A model generated the notes under the pieces. The model did no database searches, was not told the DNA's origin, and saw only the letters and a list, made by a program, of their open reading frames with translations. A stretch of DNA of 64,000 nt, from positions 62,001-126,000 of the forward strand of contig DATLOZ010000005.1 of NCBI GenBank assembly GCA_035535995.1, given 5' to 3'. The position numbers and the translations under genes were made by a program. Origin of the DNA: JANYCO01 sp035535995 (lineage in GTDB: Bacteria; Bacteroidota; Bacteroidia; Cytophagales; Cytophagaceae). Below are positions 9,091 to 18,647 of this stretch, piece after piece (positions within the stretch are counted from its first letter, which is position 1; the number at the start of each line of letters is the position of its first letter).

Positions 9091-10401
9091 ATGGAAAAGA
9101 ACAACAAAAAAGTGATCAACGCCTGGTGCATGTATGACTGGGCCAATTCGGTTTTCTCACTTACCATCACTACGGCAATCTTCCCGGAATATTTCCTGGC
9201 AGTCACTCCCAACAATGTTGATTTTTTGTCTTTTCATTTATATAACGATGTTTTGATGAGTTACATCGTGTCGGCATCTTTCTTATTTGCTGCTTTACTA
9301 AGCCCTTTTCTGACTTCGATCGCAGATTATTCAGGAAGGAAAAAATTATTCATGCAAGCGTTCTGTTATCTTGGATCTTTGGCATGTTTGAGTTTGTACT
9401 TTTTTAAACCGGAATCTATAAATGGTGAAGATGTTCTGACCGAACAAGCCTTGTTAATTGGCGTATTCGGGTTCTTCTTAGGATTAGTAGGCTACAGCGG
9501 AAGTATTGTATTTTATAATTCTTTTCTTCCGGAAGTTGCCGATGAGACCAATTATGATCGCGTAAGCGCCAAAGGATTTTCGTTGGGTTATATTGGAAGT
9601 GTTTTGTTGTTGATCATCAATTTGGCTACCGTATTGGGAGCAGAACAGTTGGGAATCACTACCGGCGAGGCTTCTAGAATTTCATTCCTTACCGTAGGGT
9701 TGTGGTGGTTAGGTTTTTCACAATACACGTTCCGCTATCTTCCAAAATACTCTTCGGCTTCGCGTGGACAAGGCAATTGGATTTTCAATGGATTAAAAGA
9801 GTTGAAAAAGGTATTTCACGAAGTGCAGAAACGCCGCTTACTGAAGATCTTCCTACTGTCGTTCTTCTTCTACAATATGGGCGTGCAGACAGTGATGTAC
9901 CTTGCTCCATTGTTTGCCAAAAAAGAGATTGAGCTTGAATCTGCAAACCTGATCATGACAATCCTGATCATTCAGCTCGTGGCGATCGTAGGTGCAACGT
10001 TCTTCAATTATACTTCTTCAAAACTAGGTAATACAAGAGCATTGCTGATTGGTATAGCCATCTGGATCCTGGTTTGCGCCGCCGCTTATTTTGTACAAAA
10101 AGGTATCGGCTTCTATATATTAGCAGCAATGATCGGATTTGTAATGGGAGGAATTCAATCCTTGTCAAGATCAACGTATTCAAAACTGATCCCCGATGAA
10201 ACGACCGATCATGCCTCATACTTCAGTTTTTATGATGTAGCAGATAAGATCTCTACTGTGTTAGGTACGTTTATGTTTGGATTTGTAAAGCAAGTGACCG
10301 GTAGCATGCGCAACAGCGTGTTGGTGATCGCTGTGTTGTTTGTGATAGGAGGGATCATCCTATCATACATTCCATCTAAGAAAGTGTATTCGGATAAATA
10401 A
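9091..10401 (+). CDS. MFS transporter of the UMF1 (Atg22-like) family
   Basis: The 436-residue protein has about twelve hydrophobic segments. It begins with the family signature 'VINAWCMYDWANSVFSLTITTAIFP', seen in bacterial UMF1 transporters and yeast Atg22. The second half holds 'MGGIQSLSRSTYSKLIPDET', the other hallmark of the family. Atg22 exports amino acids from the vacuole; bacterial substrates are not known. It lies on the inner membrane. The gene follows the palindrome at 9002-9085 and ends at a strong hairpin, so it is probably transcribed on its own. Confidence 0.88.
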   Translation: MEKNNKKVINAWCMYDWANSVFSLTITTAIFPEYFLAVTPNNVDFLSFHLYNDVLMSYIVSASFLFAALLSPFLTSIADYSGRKKLFMQAFCYLGSLACLSLYFFKPESINGEDVLTEQALLIGVFGFFLGLVGYSGSIVFYNSFLPEVADETNYDRVSAKGFSLGYIGSVLLLIINLATVLGAEQLGITTGEASRISFLTVGLWWLGFSQYTFRYLPKYSSASRGQGNWIFNGLKELKKVFHEVQKRRLLKIFLLSFFFYNMGVQTVMYLAPLFAKKEIELESANLIMTILIIQLVAIVGATFFNYTSSKLGNTRALLIGIAIWILVCAAAYFVQKGIGFYILAAMIGFVMGGIQSLSRSTYSKLIPDETTDHASYFSFYDVADKISTVLGTFMFGFVKQVTGSMRNSVLVIAVLFVIGGIILSYIPSKKVYSDK

Positions 10402-10418
10402 TTAAATATCAAATTCCA

Positions 10419-10473
10419 CTAAAACAAATCCCAAACAAAGAAGACTCTGTTTGGGATTTGTTTTAGTAGATTA
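10419..10473. terminator. Bidirectional hairpin between convergent genes
   Basis: A long perfect stem (arms of about 19 bp beginning CTAAAACAAATCCCAAACA) between the plus-strand MFS gene and the minus-strand lipoprotein gene. Confidence 0.75.
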
Positions 10474-10485
10474 ATATTTTTCGAA

Positions 10486-10758
10486 TTAATAGAATTTGAA
10501 AACTCTGGTGTTTAGTTGGCCTTTTGCGGCTTTGTTTCTATTGTTCAAAGCATTGAGCTGATCGTTCTGTTGTTTCTTAGCTTTTTCAGCAGCTTTTTTA
10601 TTGAGCGCTCTGTTCTTCTCGTTTTTATCAATAATTTCATTTGCCTGGTTGGCATGGAATCCTTTTTGTGCACCTTTTTCATAATCCGTTAATTGATATG
10701 GTTTGGCGCACCCGGCTAAAATTCCTGCACAAATTGTAAAAATGATCAATTTTTTCAT
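10486..10758 (-). CDS. Small lipoprotein, unknown function
   Basis: A 90-residue protein with a clear lipoprotein signal: short basic start MKK, a hydrophobic run, and the lipobox LAGC at about residues 14-17. The mature part is hydrophilic and rich in Asn, Lys, Gln and Ala ('NEKNRALNKKAAEKAKKQQ'), likely a single charged helix. It is probably anchored to the outer or inner membrane. I do not recognise the family. It lies downstream of the copper ATPase on the same strand, 150 bp away, with no visible functional link. Confidence 0.65.
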   Translation of the reverse strand: MKKLIIFTICAGILAGCAKPYQLTDYEKGAQKGFHANQANEIIDKNEKNRALNKKAAEKAKKQQNDQLNALNNRNKAAKGQLNTRVFKFY

Positions 10759-10908
10759 TGCAACACGTAGCTTTTCTTAGTTTTACGAAGATAGGAGTGG
10801 TTTTGTTACAAATTTTTTACCAGCTCAGCCAATCAATCTTATGCACTTTGCGTTCCTTGCGTTAAAAAACCGGGTGTAAAAAGAAGTGGTTTTGCAAGGT
10901 GCGCAAAA

Positions 10909-13128
10909 TTATTTTCTCAATCTCAAACTGTTCATTACCACCGACACAGAACTCAATGCCATTGCGGCGCCGGCAAACATTGGGCTGAGAAGAAAGCCAT
11001 TCACAGGATACAAAATTCCGGCAGCGATGGGAATGCCAATCAGGTTGTAAATAAAAGCCCAGAATAGATTTTCCTTTATGGTCCGTACCGTTGCTTTCGA
11101 CAATCGAAATGCCTCTGCAAGATGACGTAGATCAGAATGCATCAATGTGATCTGCGCGATCTCCATGGCGATGTCGGTTCCCTTGCCCATGGCGATGCTT
11201 ACGTCTGCTTTCGCCAATGCTTCGCTGTCGTTGATGCCGTCTCCGGCCATGGCTACTACTTTTCCTTTGGTTTGTAGTTGTTGTATAAAATCAGCTTTCT
11301 CCGTTGGAAGCATTTCACTCTGAAAATTTTCAATGCCTACCGCTTTCGCCACTGCTGCTGCACTGGCGGCATTATCACCTGTAAGCATTACAACTTCGAT
11401 ACGATCGTCCTTTAGTTGCTTGATCACCTGGGCTGCTTCATTTCGTATCGTATCACTAATGGCTATTAAGGCTAATAGTTTTTGTTGATTGGAAAAGAAA
11501 ATAACTGTTTTAGCTTCTTCTTTGAATCGATCCAGCAAAGGTTCAAGTTTCGCAGCAATTTCGATGGAATGCAGCTGCATCAAACGAAGATTTCCTGTAA
11601 AATAATTTACCCCTTCAATGGCAGCGCTAATGCCCATACCTGGAAGGCTTAAAAAGCTGGAAACTATAGGGGCGGTATCATTTTTAGGAAAATGATTGAC
11701 AATAGCTTCCGAAAGCGGATGCTCGGATCTTTTTTCCATTGCCAGTAAAATATTGGAAAAAACATTGCCGTTATTTTCTTCTTCTACCCAAATAAGATCC
11801 GTTACTTTAGGTTTGCCATAGGTGATGGTACCGGTTTTATCCAACACCAATACTTCTACAGCTTTAGCCTTTTCCAGGCTTGCAGCGTCTTTGATCAAAA
11901 TTCCTTTTTCTGCTCCTTTGCCGATTCCTGCCATAAGCGCAGTAGGGGTAGCGAGGCCGAGCGCGCAAGGACAAGCGATCACCAACACAGAGATCGAGGT
12001 TGTAAGGGCATGGGCAAGCGCATTGCTGCCACCTAATAAAATCCAGGCTAAAAAAGTAAGAAGAGAAATGCTGATTACCACAGGCACAAAAACCGCCGCA
12101 ATTTTATCGGCTAGTTTTTGTACAGCTGCTTTACTGCCTTGTGCTTCTTCTACGCGGCGCACGATCTGCGCGAGCAGTGTATCTGCTCCTACACGTTCGG
12201 CGCGAATAGTGAGCGTTCCTTTTTGGTTTACAGTACCGGCCAGCACTTTGGCGCCTGTTGTTTTTTCTACTGCCAAAGGTTCTCCACTGATCATACTTTC
12301 ATCGAGAAAAGATTTTCCAAACAGTACTACGCCGTCTACCGGAATTTTTTCTCCCGGGCGGATCATTACCATGTCGTCGATCACAACTTCCGATATTTTT
12401 ATTTCCAATTCTTTACGATCACGAATGACACGAAGTGTGCGGGGTTGGAGCATCATAAGCTGCTTGATAGCGCCAGAGGTTTTGGCTTTGGCTTTTTCTT
12501 CCAAAAATTTTCCTAACAATACAAATGCGATCACCAGCGCGGAACTTTCAAAGTATACTTCGGGAGAAATTCCATTTTCCATCAAAACAGTTGGAAACAA
12601 AGTATTGAAAGCGCTGAAAAGAAATGCAATCCCAGTGCTCAGTGCTACCAGCGTATCCATACTCATTTGCTGATGACGAGCTTGCTTCCAGGCGTTTTTA
12701 TAAAAAATTTGTCCCGCCCAGGCCAGCACGGGTATGGTGAGAAACATGGAAAGCAGATTTTCATATTCAAAAGAATGATGAAAAAACATTCCAAGTATAA
12801 ATACGGGAGTAGAAAAGACAAAAGCTACAATTGTTTTGAGTCGCAGTTCAAGGAAAGCTTGGCGCTGATATTTTTCCAGCTCATCCTGTGTCGTTTCCGA
12901 AGGTAAGATCATATCATACCCGATCGACTGTAAGGCTTTTTTAAAAGAAGGGAAATCAGCTGTTTTGGGATCATATTCTACCAAAGCGGTGGAAGAAGCA
13001 AAATTTACCTTTGCATCTTTTACACCCGGTTGAGTTTTCAACATAGACTCGGCACTTATAGCACAGGAAGCACAGCTAAGTCCGGTGAGGGGGAAACTTT
13101 TTTTCTGAAGAATAGATTCGTTGCTCAT
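10909..13128 (-). CDS. copA: Heavy-metal P1B-type ATPase, copper exporter type
   Basis: The 739-residue protein starts with one HMA metal-binding domain carrying 'GLSCASCAISAE' (Cys19 and Cys22). Membrane helices follow, then the actuator motif 'SGEPLAVEK' near 281-289, the membrane metal site CPC at 386-388, the phosphorylated Asp430 in DKTGT, 'HPLSEA', 'MLTGDN' and 'GDGINDSEAL'. The CPC motif with the later 'YNLIGIPIAAG' and 'MALSSVSVVMNS' segments is the Cu(I) subgroup (P1B-1). It pumps copper out of the cytoplasm using ATP. There is no copper chaperone or CueR-type regulator next to it. Confidence 0.93.
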   Translation of the reverse strand: MSNESILQKKSFPLTGLSCASCAISAESMLKTQPGVKDAKVNFASSTALVEYDPKTADFPSFKKALQSIGYDMILPSETTQDELEKYQRQAFLELRLKTIVAFVFSTPVFILGMFFHHSFEYENLLSMFLTIPVLAWAGQIFYKNAWKQARHQQMSMDTLVALSTGIAFLFSAFNTLFPTVLMENGISPEVYFESSALVIAFVLLGKFLEEKAKAKTSGAIKQLMMLQPRTLRVIRDRKELEIKISEVVIDDMVMIRPGEKIPVDGVVLFGKSFLDESMISGEPLAVEKTTGAKVLAGTVNQKGTLTIRAERVGADTLLAQIVRRVEEAQGSKAAVQKLADKIAAVFVPVVISISLLTFLAWILLGGSNALAHALTTSISVLVIACPCALGLATPTALMAGIGKGAEKGILIKDAASLEKAKAVEVLVLDKTGTITYGKPKVTDLIWVEEENNGNVFSNILLAMEKRSEHPLSEAIVNHFPKNDTAPIVSSFLSLPGMGISAAIEGVNYFTGNLRLMQLHSIEIAAKLEPLLDRFKEEAKTVIFFSNQQKLLALIAISDTIRNEAAQVIKQLKDDRIEVVMLTGDNAASAAAVAKAVGIENFQSEMLPTEKADFIQQLQTKGKVVAMAGDGINDSEALAKADVSIAMGKGTDIAMEIAQITLMHSDLRHLAEAFRLSKATVRTIKENLFWAFIYNLIGIPIAAGILYPVNGFLLSPMFAGAAMALSSVSVVMNSLRLRK

Positions 13129-13493
13129 AATTTTATACTACAAAGATAGAGCAGTACAAGGACGATGTTGTTATAGGAGAGGAACGGAAGATTATAAAAT
13201 TTTGCTTCTAACCCAGTGCGTCAAGGTTCAGACAACTATTCTATACCTAAATTTTTTTAGGATATGTAAATGTTATACTTCTTTAAAACAGGCTTTTTTT
13301 AAATCAGGGAAAAGTTTTCATGTACTTCTAAGCGTAATTACGAATAGACAGACGAGTCTAAAAAGCCCTTTTTTTAATCTTTCAGGCAGGATTTTACGTT
13401 TACTTTTATGAAAATACGGGTAAAAACTATAAATAGTTTGACTGCGAGGAATACTGAGGCTTAGATTACAATTGGTATAAACCTGCTAAATGT
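13129..13493. other. Intergenic region upstream of copA and the lectin gene
   Basis: The 365 bp between two divergent genes must hold both promoters, though I see no clean TAnnTTTG box. A short run TCAAGGTTCAGAC at 13221-13233 matches the right end of the MITE-like element at 35707-35865, so a fragment of that family may lie here. Open frames in this stretch lack any domain. Confidence 0.4.
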
Positions 13494-15350
13494 ATGAAAA
13501 ACATTATAGTTACTTTTTGTTTCATTTTTATCTGTCAATTGACCTCGCTAGGCCAATTTCAGGTTAATAATAATGCTGTAGACCTTGGCGGAGGATATTA
13601 CCGTCTTACAGACGCAATAAACAACGAAGCGGGGTCCGTTTGGTACAAACTTCAGCACGATCTGAATACTCCGATAAATATACAAGGGCAAATGTATTTT
13701 GGAACTGACGATGCCGGCGCAGATGGAATCGCTTTTGTACTTCAGAATAATTGTCTGGCGGCTGGTACTTATGGAGGTGGAATCGGTTATGCAGGGATGC
13801 CTGGGCAATCGATTGCAGTGGAGTTTGATACTTATCAGAACATCACAGGTTCCGGTGACCAGGACAATGCCGACCCACCCTACGATCATATAGCTATTGA
13901 AAAATCTGGGAATGTAAACCATGCTGATCCCATCAATAATCTTTTTGGCCCGATCCAGATGGATGCTACTAAAGTGAACGTGGAAGACGGTTTATGGTAT
14001 GATTTTCAAATTTCATACGATCCGGTCGCAAAGGTGCTAAATGTTTATTTTGACGGTGCTTTAAGAGCTTCCTTTAACTATGATATCCTGAATAATATCT
14101 TCGCAGGAAATCCTTATGTATACTGGGGCTTTACAGCTTCTACCGGAGGTTTTAACAACGAGCAGAAAGTATATATTAATGCAAATCTCTCCACGTTCTC
14201 GCTCACGGACCTTACTACTTGTACCGATCCTGTTTCAGTAAGTCTTCCTCCACTTACCAAATATATTGGTACCAATGTGGCGCTCAACAAAACAGCTGTT
14301 TCTTCCAGTGTAGAAAATGCCGGAGCTCCTCCGGGCAATGCAGTGGATGGTAATATGAGCACCCGCTGGTCGAGCGCTTTCACCGATAATGAATGGATCT
14401 ACGTAGACCTTGGTTCTGTATATGATATTGACAGCGTAGTACTCTATTGGGAAAGCGCCTACGGAAAACAATATAATATTCAGACTTCGGCTGATGCTTC
14501 TTCCTGGACGGATCAATACGTAGAGACCAATAGCGATGGAGGAAAAGATAAAATTGTTTTTTCAGCAACCAACGTGCGTTATGTGCGTATGCTTGGGGTT
14601 TTGAGAGCGCTCGGATACGGTTATTCGATCTGGGAATTTCAGGTCTATGGAAAACCAAAATATGTCTGGTCACCCAACGATGGGTCTATCAGTGACATCT
14701 ACAGCGCTACTCCTACGTTCACACCTTCTGTTACTACCACTTACACTGTTACAATTCCCGATCCATGTAGCGGAGCAGTGTATTACAATATGACCGTTCA
14801 CGTAGATTGTTCTTCGCTACCGATCACCTTGCTGTTATTCGACGCAACATTGACAGCCGACAAGGCGCACCTGACCTGGAGTACAGCGCAAGAAACCAAT
14901 ACCGATCATTTCACGCTCATGAGCTCTACCGATGGAATTCATTTTGTGCCGGTAGGTATTATAAAAGCGGCAGGTAATAGCAGTACAGTGAATCAATACA
15001 GCTTTACAGATCCTACACCGGTTTCAGGAATTGTCTATTACAAAATTGTGACCACTGATACAGATGGCGCTACACAGGAAAGCCAGATTAAAGAAGTATC
15101 GCCACATACCCAGGAAATCGGTATCGGGAATTCTGCATTTGAAGAAGAGTTGTCTGTATTGCTGCCGGGAAAGACAAGCTGGATCAGGCTTACCATTATG
15201 GATATGCTGGGACGTGAGTTATTGGAAGTGTATAAGGAAAATATTTCCCAAGATATTTTACTGGGAAAAGAATTAGCGCCGGCTTGTTATCTTTTAAGGG
15301 TGGAAACAGCATCACAAGTACAAAGCTTTAAAGTTGTCAAAACGAAATAG
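13494..15350 (+). CDS. Secreted T9SS protein with L-type lectin and discoidin (F5/8 type C) domains
   Basis: A 618-residue protein with a signal peptide (MKNIIVTFCFIFICQLTSLG). Residues about 22-240 form an L-type (legume-like) lectin domain: 'YYRLTDAINNEAGSVWYK', 'DGIAFVLQN', 'SIAVEFDTYQN'. Residues about 262-392 form a discoidin/CBM32 domain: 'NVALNKTAVSSS', 'AVDGNMSTRWSS', 'WIYVDLGS'. A linker beginning 'LPITLLLFDATL' leads to a fibronectin-like segment and a C-terminal type A T9SS sorting domain ending 'CYLLRVETASQVQSFKVVKTK'. It is probably exported through the T9SS and binds surface or environmental glycans. No catalytic domain is visible. Confidence 0.85.
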   Translation: MKNIIVTFCFIFICQLTSLGQFQVNNNAVDLGGGYYRLTDAINNEAGSVWYKLQHDLNTPINIQGQMYFGTDDAGADGIAFVLQNNCLAAGTYGGGIGYAGMPGQSIAVEFDTYQNITGSGDQDNADPPYDHIAIEKSGNVNHADPINNLFGPIQMDATKVNVEDGLWYDFQISYDPVAKVLNVYFDGALRASFNYDILNNIFAGNPYVYWGFTASTGGFNNEQKVYINANLSTFSLTDLTTCTDPVSVSLPPLTKYIGTNVALNKTAVSSSVENAGAPPGNAVDGNMSTRWSSAFTDNEWIYVDLGSVYDIDSVVLYWESAYGKQYNIQTSADASSWTDQYVETNSDGGKDKIVFSATNVRYVRMLGVLRALGYGYSIWEFQVYGKPKYVWSPNDGSISDIYSATPTFTPSVTTTYTVTIPDPCSGAVYYNMTVHVDCSSLPITLLLFDATLTADKAHLTWSTAQETNTDHFTLMSSTDGIHFVPVGIIKAAGNSSTVNQYSFTDPTPVSGIVYYKIVTTDTDGATQESQIKEVSPHTQEIGIGNSAFEEELSVLLPGKTSWIRLTIMDMLGRELLEVYKENISQDILLGKELAPACYLLRVETASQVQSFKVVKTK

Positions 15351-15787
15351 CGAAAGGTTAAAGTGAAAATAGATAAATTTTGAATCTTTAAATTTCACGC
15401 CATTAATCAGTATTTTGCGTAGATCTACGTATTTTCCGCTTCATAATCATATTAAAAAGTTTTAAAATGACTCATTTGCGTCATTGTGCAAGGATTTTTG
15501 CTTGACTAGTTTTGCACTGTTATAAATGTAATTTTTATAATAGACCCTTTACTAACCAAGCCTTGCCAATAGAGTAGGACCCTCCCTGAAGTCCTACTCG
15601 GGCAAGCACCATCTGAACAGTATTGAGTGAAGAGCACGAGTAGGGAGGAAAATTCCTTATTACGTGCATTTAATTCAACACTTTTCCTTATTCGTAATTG
15701 ATTTCTCTACCTATTCGCGCTCCTTACTCCATACTATTTTTGTGGCATGATTTTTATTATTATTTAGTCAAAACCTAGTTGCACTAT
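15351..15787. other. Intergenic region with repeat-family hairpins
   Basis: This 437 bp stretch holds a hairpin near 15571-15602 (GTAGGACC/AGTCCTACT) and a larger inverted arrangement at 15625-15735. The latter's left part ('AGTATTGAGTGAAGAGC', then CGAGTAGGGAGGA) is the reverse complement of sequence in the direct repeats at 53173 and 56244. It therefore carries a member of the dispersed repeat family described there. No gene is seen. Confidence 0.5.
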
Positions 15788-16789
15788 ATGAAAAAGATAA
15801 ACCTAGCCTTTTTAGGAGCGACCATGATCGCTTTCTTGACCCTCACTACGGGGTGTAAAAAAGATAAAAAAGACACAGCCGTTACCACTACTGCCAACGC
15901 TAAACCCAACGATCAGCAAGGATCTACGGAGGCAGATGCTGTTATTTCGGATGTAAACGACTTCATCAGCAACAAAATGGGGGGCGGTTCCAATATGAAA
16001 GTAGGAGCCTATAACCTTCCATGCGGTGTAGTTTCCGTCGACTCCAGCACGAACGATGGATCAGGACATAAGATCTATAAATTCCAATATGGAAATCAAA
16101 CGGCTTGCGGATACAAAAAGAAAAGTGGACAAGTATCTTTTGCACTTACCAACGCTACTGCTTTCAATACTGCCGGAGCTACCTTTACTCTTACCTTTAC
16201 CGATTATGTGGTAGAAGTAGTTGCTACAGGAAGTATCGTTACACTTAACGGAACGATCACGATCGTGAACCAAACGGGTTACTACATCTGGGAGCCGGTA
16301 TCCGATAATACAAAAACAGTAACGCATAAAGTAAGAGGAGCCTTTACGGTGAAATATTCTGACAACACTGAAAGAACACGCAATTACTATCAACTACGCA
16401 CTTGGGCAAATAGCAAAGCCAATAACGATTGGACTGGTATTTCACTTACTATCGCAGGGGATAGTATCAACGGAAGTCATACCTATTACGAGATCGGCAA
16501 AACCTATGAAGGGAACTATGATTACCAGTCTGAAATGCTTACCAACTTTGTATGGTCAAACTGTGGTACTACCTGGGCTGGTCCTTACTTGCTGAAACAA
16601 GGACATGCAAGAATGAACGTTACTGTTCCTTTGATTAGTCCTGCATACATAGACGTAGAAGGTGGATACCACTGGGATTATAGCAATGCTACTGCTACGC
16701 CTACATTAGTGAATGATTGTAGTACTAATGCATATAAGATCACTACCGTAATTACTACTGCTACTACAACACAGTATCAGCTGTATTAA
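15788..16789 (+). CDS. Lipoprotein, unknown function
   Basis: The 333-residue product from the ATG at 15788 starts MKKINLAFLGATMIAFLTL and has the lipobox TTGC followed by 'KKDKKDT'. A TTG nine bases upstream is in frame but weaker. The rest is beta-rich with many Thr, Asn and Tyr, no Cys pattern and no motif I recognise. A lysine-rich tail after the lipidated Cys is common for Bacteroidota surface lipoproteins. It stands alone between a repeat region and a terminator. Confidence 0.75.
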   Translation: MKKINLAFLGATMIAFLTLTTGCKKDKKDTAVTTTANAKPNDQQGSTEADAVISDVNDFISNKMGGGSNMKVGAYNLPCGVVSVDSSTNDGSGHKIYKFQYGNQTACGYKKKSGQVSFALTNATAFNTAGATFTLTFTDYVVEVVATGSIVTLNGTITIVNQTGYYIWEPVSDNTKTVTHKVRGAFTVKYSDNTERTRNYYQLRTWANSKANNDWTGISLTIAGDSINGSHTYYEIGKTYEGNYDYQSEMLTNFVWSNCGTTWAGPYLLKQGHARMNVTVPLISPAYIDVEGGYHWDYSNATATPTLVNDCSTNAYKITTVITTATTTQYQLY

Positions 16790-16811
16790 CCGATAAAATT
16801 ATTTCAAATAA

Positions 16812-16845
16812 GAGCGGAACATATGCAACATATGTTCCGCTTTTT
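16812..16845 (+). terminator. Rho-independent terminator after the lipoprotein gene
   Basis: A perfect stem GAGCGGAACATATG/CATATGTTCCGCTT with a tiny loop followed by TTTTT, 23 bp after the stop codon. Confidence 0.85.
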
Positions 16846-16916
16846 GCGTTATTACAATAACCTCATTATTATTTATTTCCATTTAGTGTAAAAGCCTTTC
16901 CCCTTGGCATAGAATA

Positions 16917-17798
16917 ATGGGATTCCCCATGAGACCAAAAAAATATTTTATTGCTTGTACTTGTATATTCTGTGCATTGGCATTTCTGATGTCAGCTACT
17001 ACTAATACACAGCAGCCATCGGCTTTCCAGATCGTGAAAGAAATGTATGCCAAATCGAGGCTGATTTCCACGATGAAATACACGATGAAAAAACAAGAAA
17101 GAATTGAAGGTAAAATGATACTTCAGCAAACTGCTGTAAAGCTTGTCACAAATCCTTTGAAAGTATATTTAAGACAAGATCTTCCCAAAGCAGGACTGGA
17201 AGTACTATACGTACAAGGAGCGAATAACAATAACGCGATCGTAAACACCAATGGCTTTCCATGGGTAAATCTCAACCTCGATCCGATGGGAAGCGTAATG
17301 CGAGCAAACCAGCATCATACTTTAATGGATTCCGGATACCCGCATCTGATGTCGATCCTGGAACATCTTACTACTAAATACAACAACAATGTAGAAGAAA
17401 TGGTGATCAACGCAGGACTTGTAAACTGGAATGGTCATACTTGCTGGAACATTGTATTTTCCAATCCTTATTTTAAAATAGAAAAATATACGATCAAACA
17501 AGGTGATAACCTGCTTACGCTGGCTGCTCAATCGAAGCTAAGCGAACACATGATCTTAGAACTCAACAAAGAGATCGACGATTACAACGATGTAAAGCCA
17601 GGACAAGTGATCAACCTTCCCAACGATTATTCACCCAAGCTCGAACTTTTAGTAGATAAAAATGAATTGATCCCAATGGTGATGAAAGTATACGACCAGA
17701 AAGGTTTGTACGAACACTACGAATACTACAACGTAGTAACCAACCCTGTATTCAAAGCCAACGAATTTCAGAAGGATTACCCGGAATATAATTTTTAA
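16917..17798 (+). CDS. DUF1571-like secreted protein with a LysM domain
   Basis: A 293-residue protein with a signal peptide (start MGFPMRPKKYFIACTCIF; the Met at 16929 is an alternative start). Residues about 35-190 resemble the DUF1571 family ('MKKQERIEGKM', 'KVYLRQDLPKAGLEVLY', 'NHHTLMDSGY'-type region with His residues), a periplasmic fold related to lipoprotein-carrier proteins. A LysM-like segment follows, 'YTIKQGDNLLTLAAQSKLS' to 'VKPGQVINLPNDY', suggesting peptidoglycan binding. The C-terminal part returns to the carrier-like fold ('MVMKVYDQKGLYEHYEYYN'). A LysM insert within such a protein is unusual but clear. Its role in the cell envelope is inferred only. Confidence 0.75.
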   Translation: MGFPMRPKKYFIACTCIFCALAFLMSATTNTQQPSAFQIVKEMYAKSRLISTMKYTMKKQERIEGKMILQQTAVKLVTNPLKVYLRQDLPKAGLEVLYVQGANNNNAIVNTNGFPWVNLNLDPMGSVMRANQHHTLMDSGYPHLMSILEHLTTKYNNNVEEMVINAGLVNWNGHTCWNIVFSNPYFKIEKYTIKQGDNLLTLAAQSKLSEHMILELNKEIDDYNDVKPGQVINLPNDYSPKLELLVDKNELIPMVMKVYDQKGLYEHYEYYNVVTNPVFKANEFQKDYPEYNF

Positions 17799-17897
17799 CT
17801 AAGCTGTCATTCCAAGGAGTGTTGCTTCGTATATTTATAATTTTATCAGAGTATATCCGGAATTTTTTATCTTTAGCATTCAAAAGCTACGATTCAT

Positions 17898-18647
17898 ATG
17901 TACTTACGATATGCTCTCCGTTTGTTTCCCATTTTCTTATTTGCTTGTAGTGCTAATGTGAGTGAACAAAAGATCACCGATTCTACTACACAGAAAAAAT
18001 CTATTACAGAAGTAATGCTGCAAGGCAAGCCATTATTGCTTATTAACGATAGCACTACAAATTCTGGCGCTACATCAGCTTCTGCTTCTTTTGTGCGCAG
18101 TTGTGTCAAAACTCTATCCGGCGAACAAGGTCCAGATTGGAAACTTTTAAAATTCATAGAGATCGATTCTTTGAAAACAGCCAAGGCATATGAAAAATAC
18201 GTACAAGATCTTGATATAGGACAGATCAAGAATGCTTATGCTGATATTTACGATACGCTGTTGTATCCCAATGGGAAAATAATAGTATGGGGATTGAAAA
18301 TAAGTAGCTATGAAGCTTGTCCTTATTTTGAAGGAAAAACAATTTACCTCACTACTATTTCCAACGAAGGAATATTCAAAGCTACTGCCGCAATCCTCGA
18401 AATATCCAGTGGAGGCGATGCTCCTGCTTTCGGCTACGATTGGGGGCAATGCACCATTGGAAATGATCTTCGCATTGCCTGTATCGATAGTTCGCTGATA
18501 GGAGAGTCGGAAGATCAATATGAATCGGTAGAAATCACACCTGGAAAAACTAGCTACGAAATTACTTCAGACGGTGTCATTAAAAAACTGGAACACCAAG
18601 AAGGATCTGTGATCAAGCAAAGAAGAAAAATATCTGTTGAAAATTAA
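17898..18647 (+). CDS. Lipoprotein, unknown function
   Basis: A 249-residue protein starting MYLRYALRLFPIF with lipobox LFAC at about residues 14-17. The mature part contains 'YEKYVQDLDIGQIKNAYADIYDTLLYP' and 'ISSGGDAPAFGYDWGQCTIGND', with three or four cysteines. I do not recognise the family. Its last codons overlap the TTG start of the sialate O-acetylesterase gene by 11 bp, so the two are probably co-translated. That neighbour suggests a surface glycan context, but nothing in the sequence shows it directly. Confidence 0.7.
   Translation: MYLRYALRLFPIFLFACSANVSEQKITDSTTQKKSITEVMLQGKPLLLINDSTTNSGATSASASFVRSCVKTLSGEQGPDWKLLKFIEIDSLKTAKAYEKYVQDLDIGQIKNAYADIYDTLLYPNGKIIVWGLKISSYEACPYFEGKTIYLTTISNEGIFKATAAILEISSGGDAPAFGYDWGQCTIGNDLRIACIDSSLIGESEDQYESVEITPGKTSYEITSDGVIKKLEHQEGSVIKQRRKISVEN

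Noticed and set aside
13121..13411. Open frame of 96 codons upstream of the lectin gene
   Set aside because: Low-complexity translation and overlap with the start of copA; no signal or domain.
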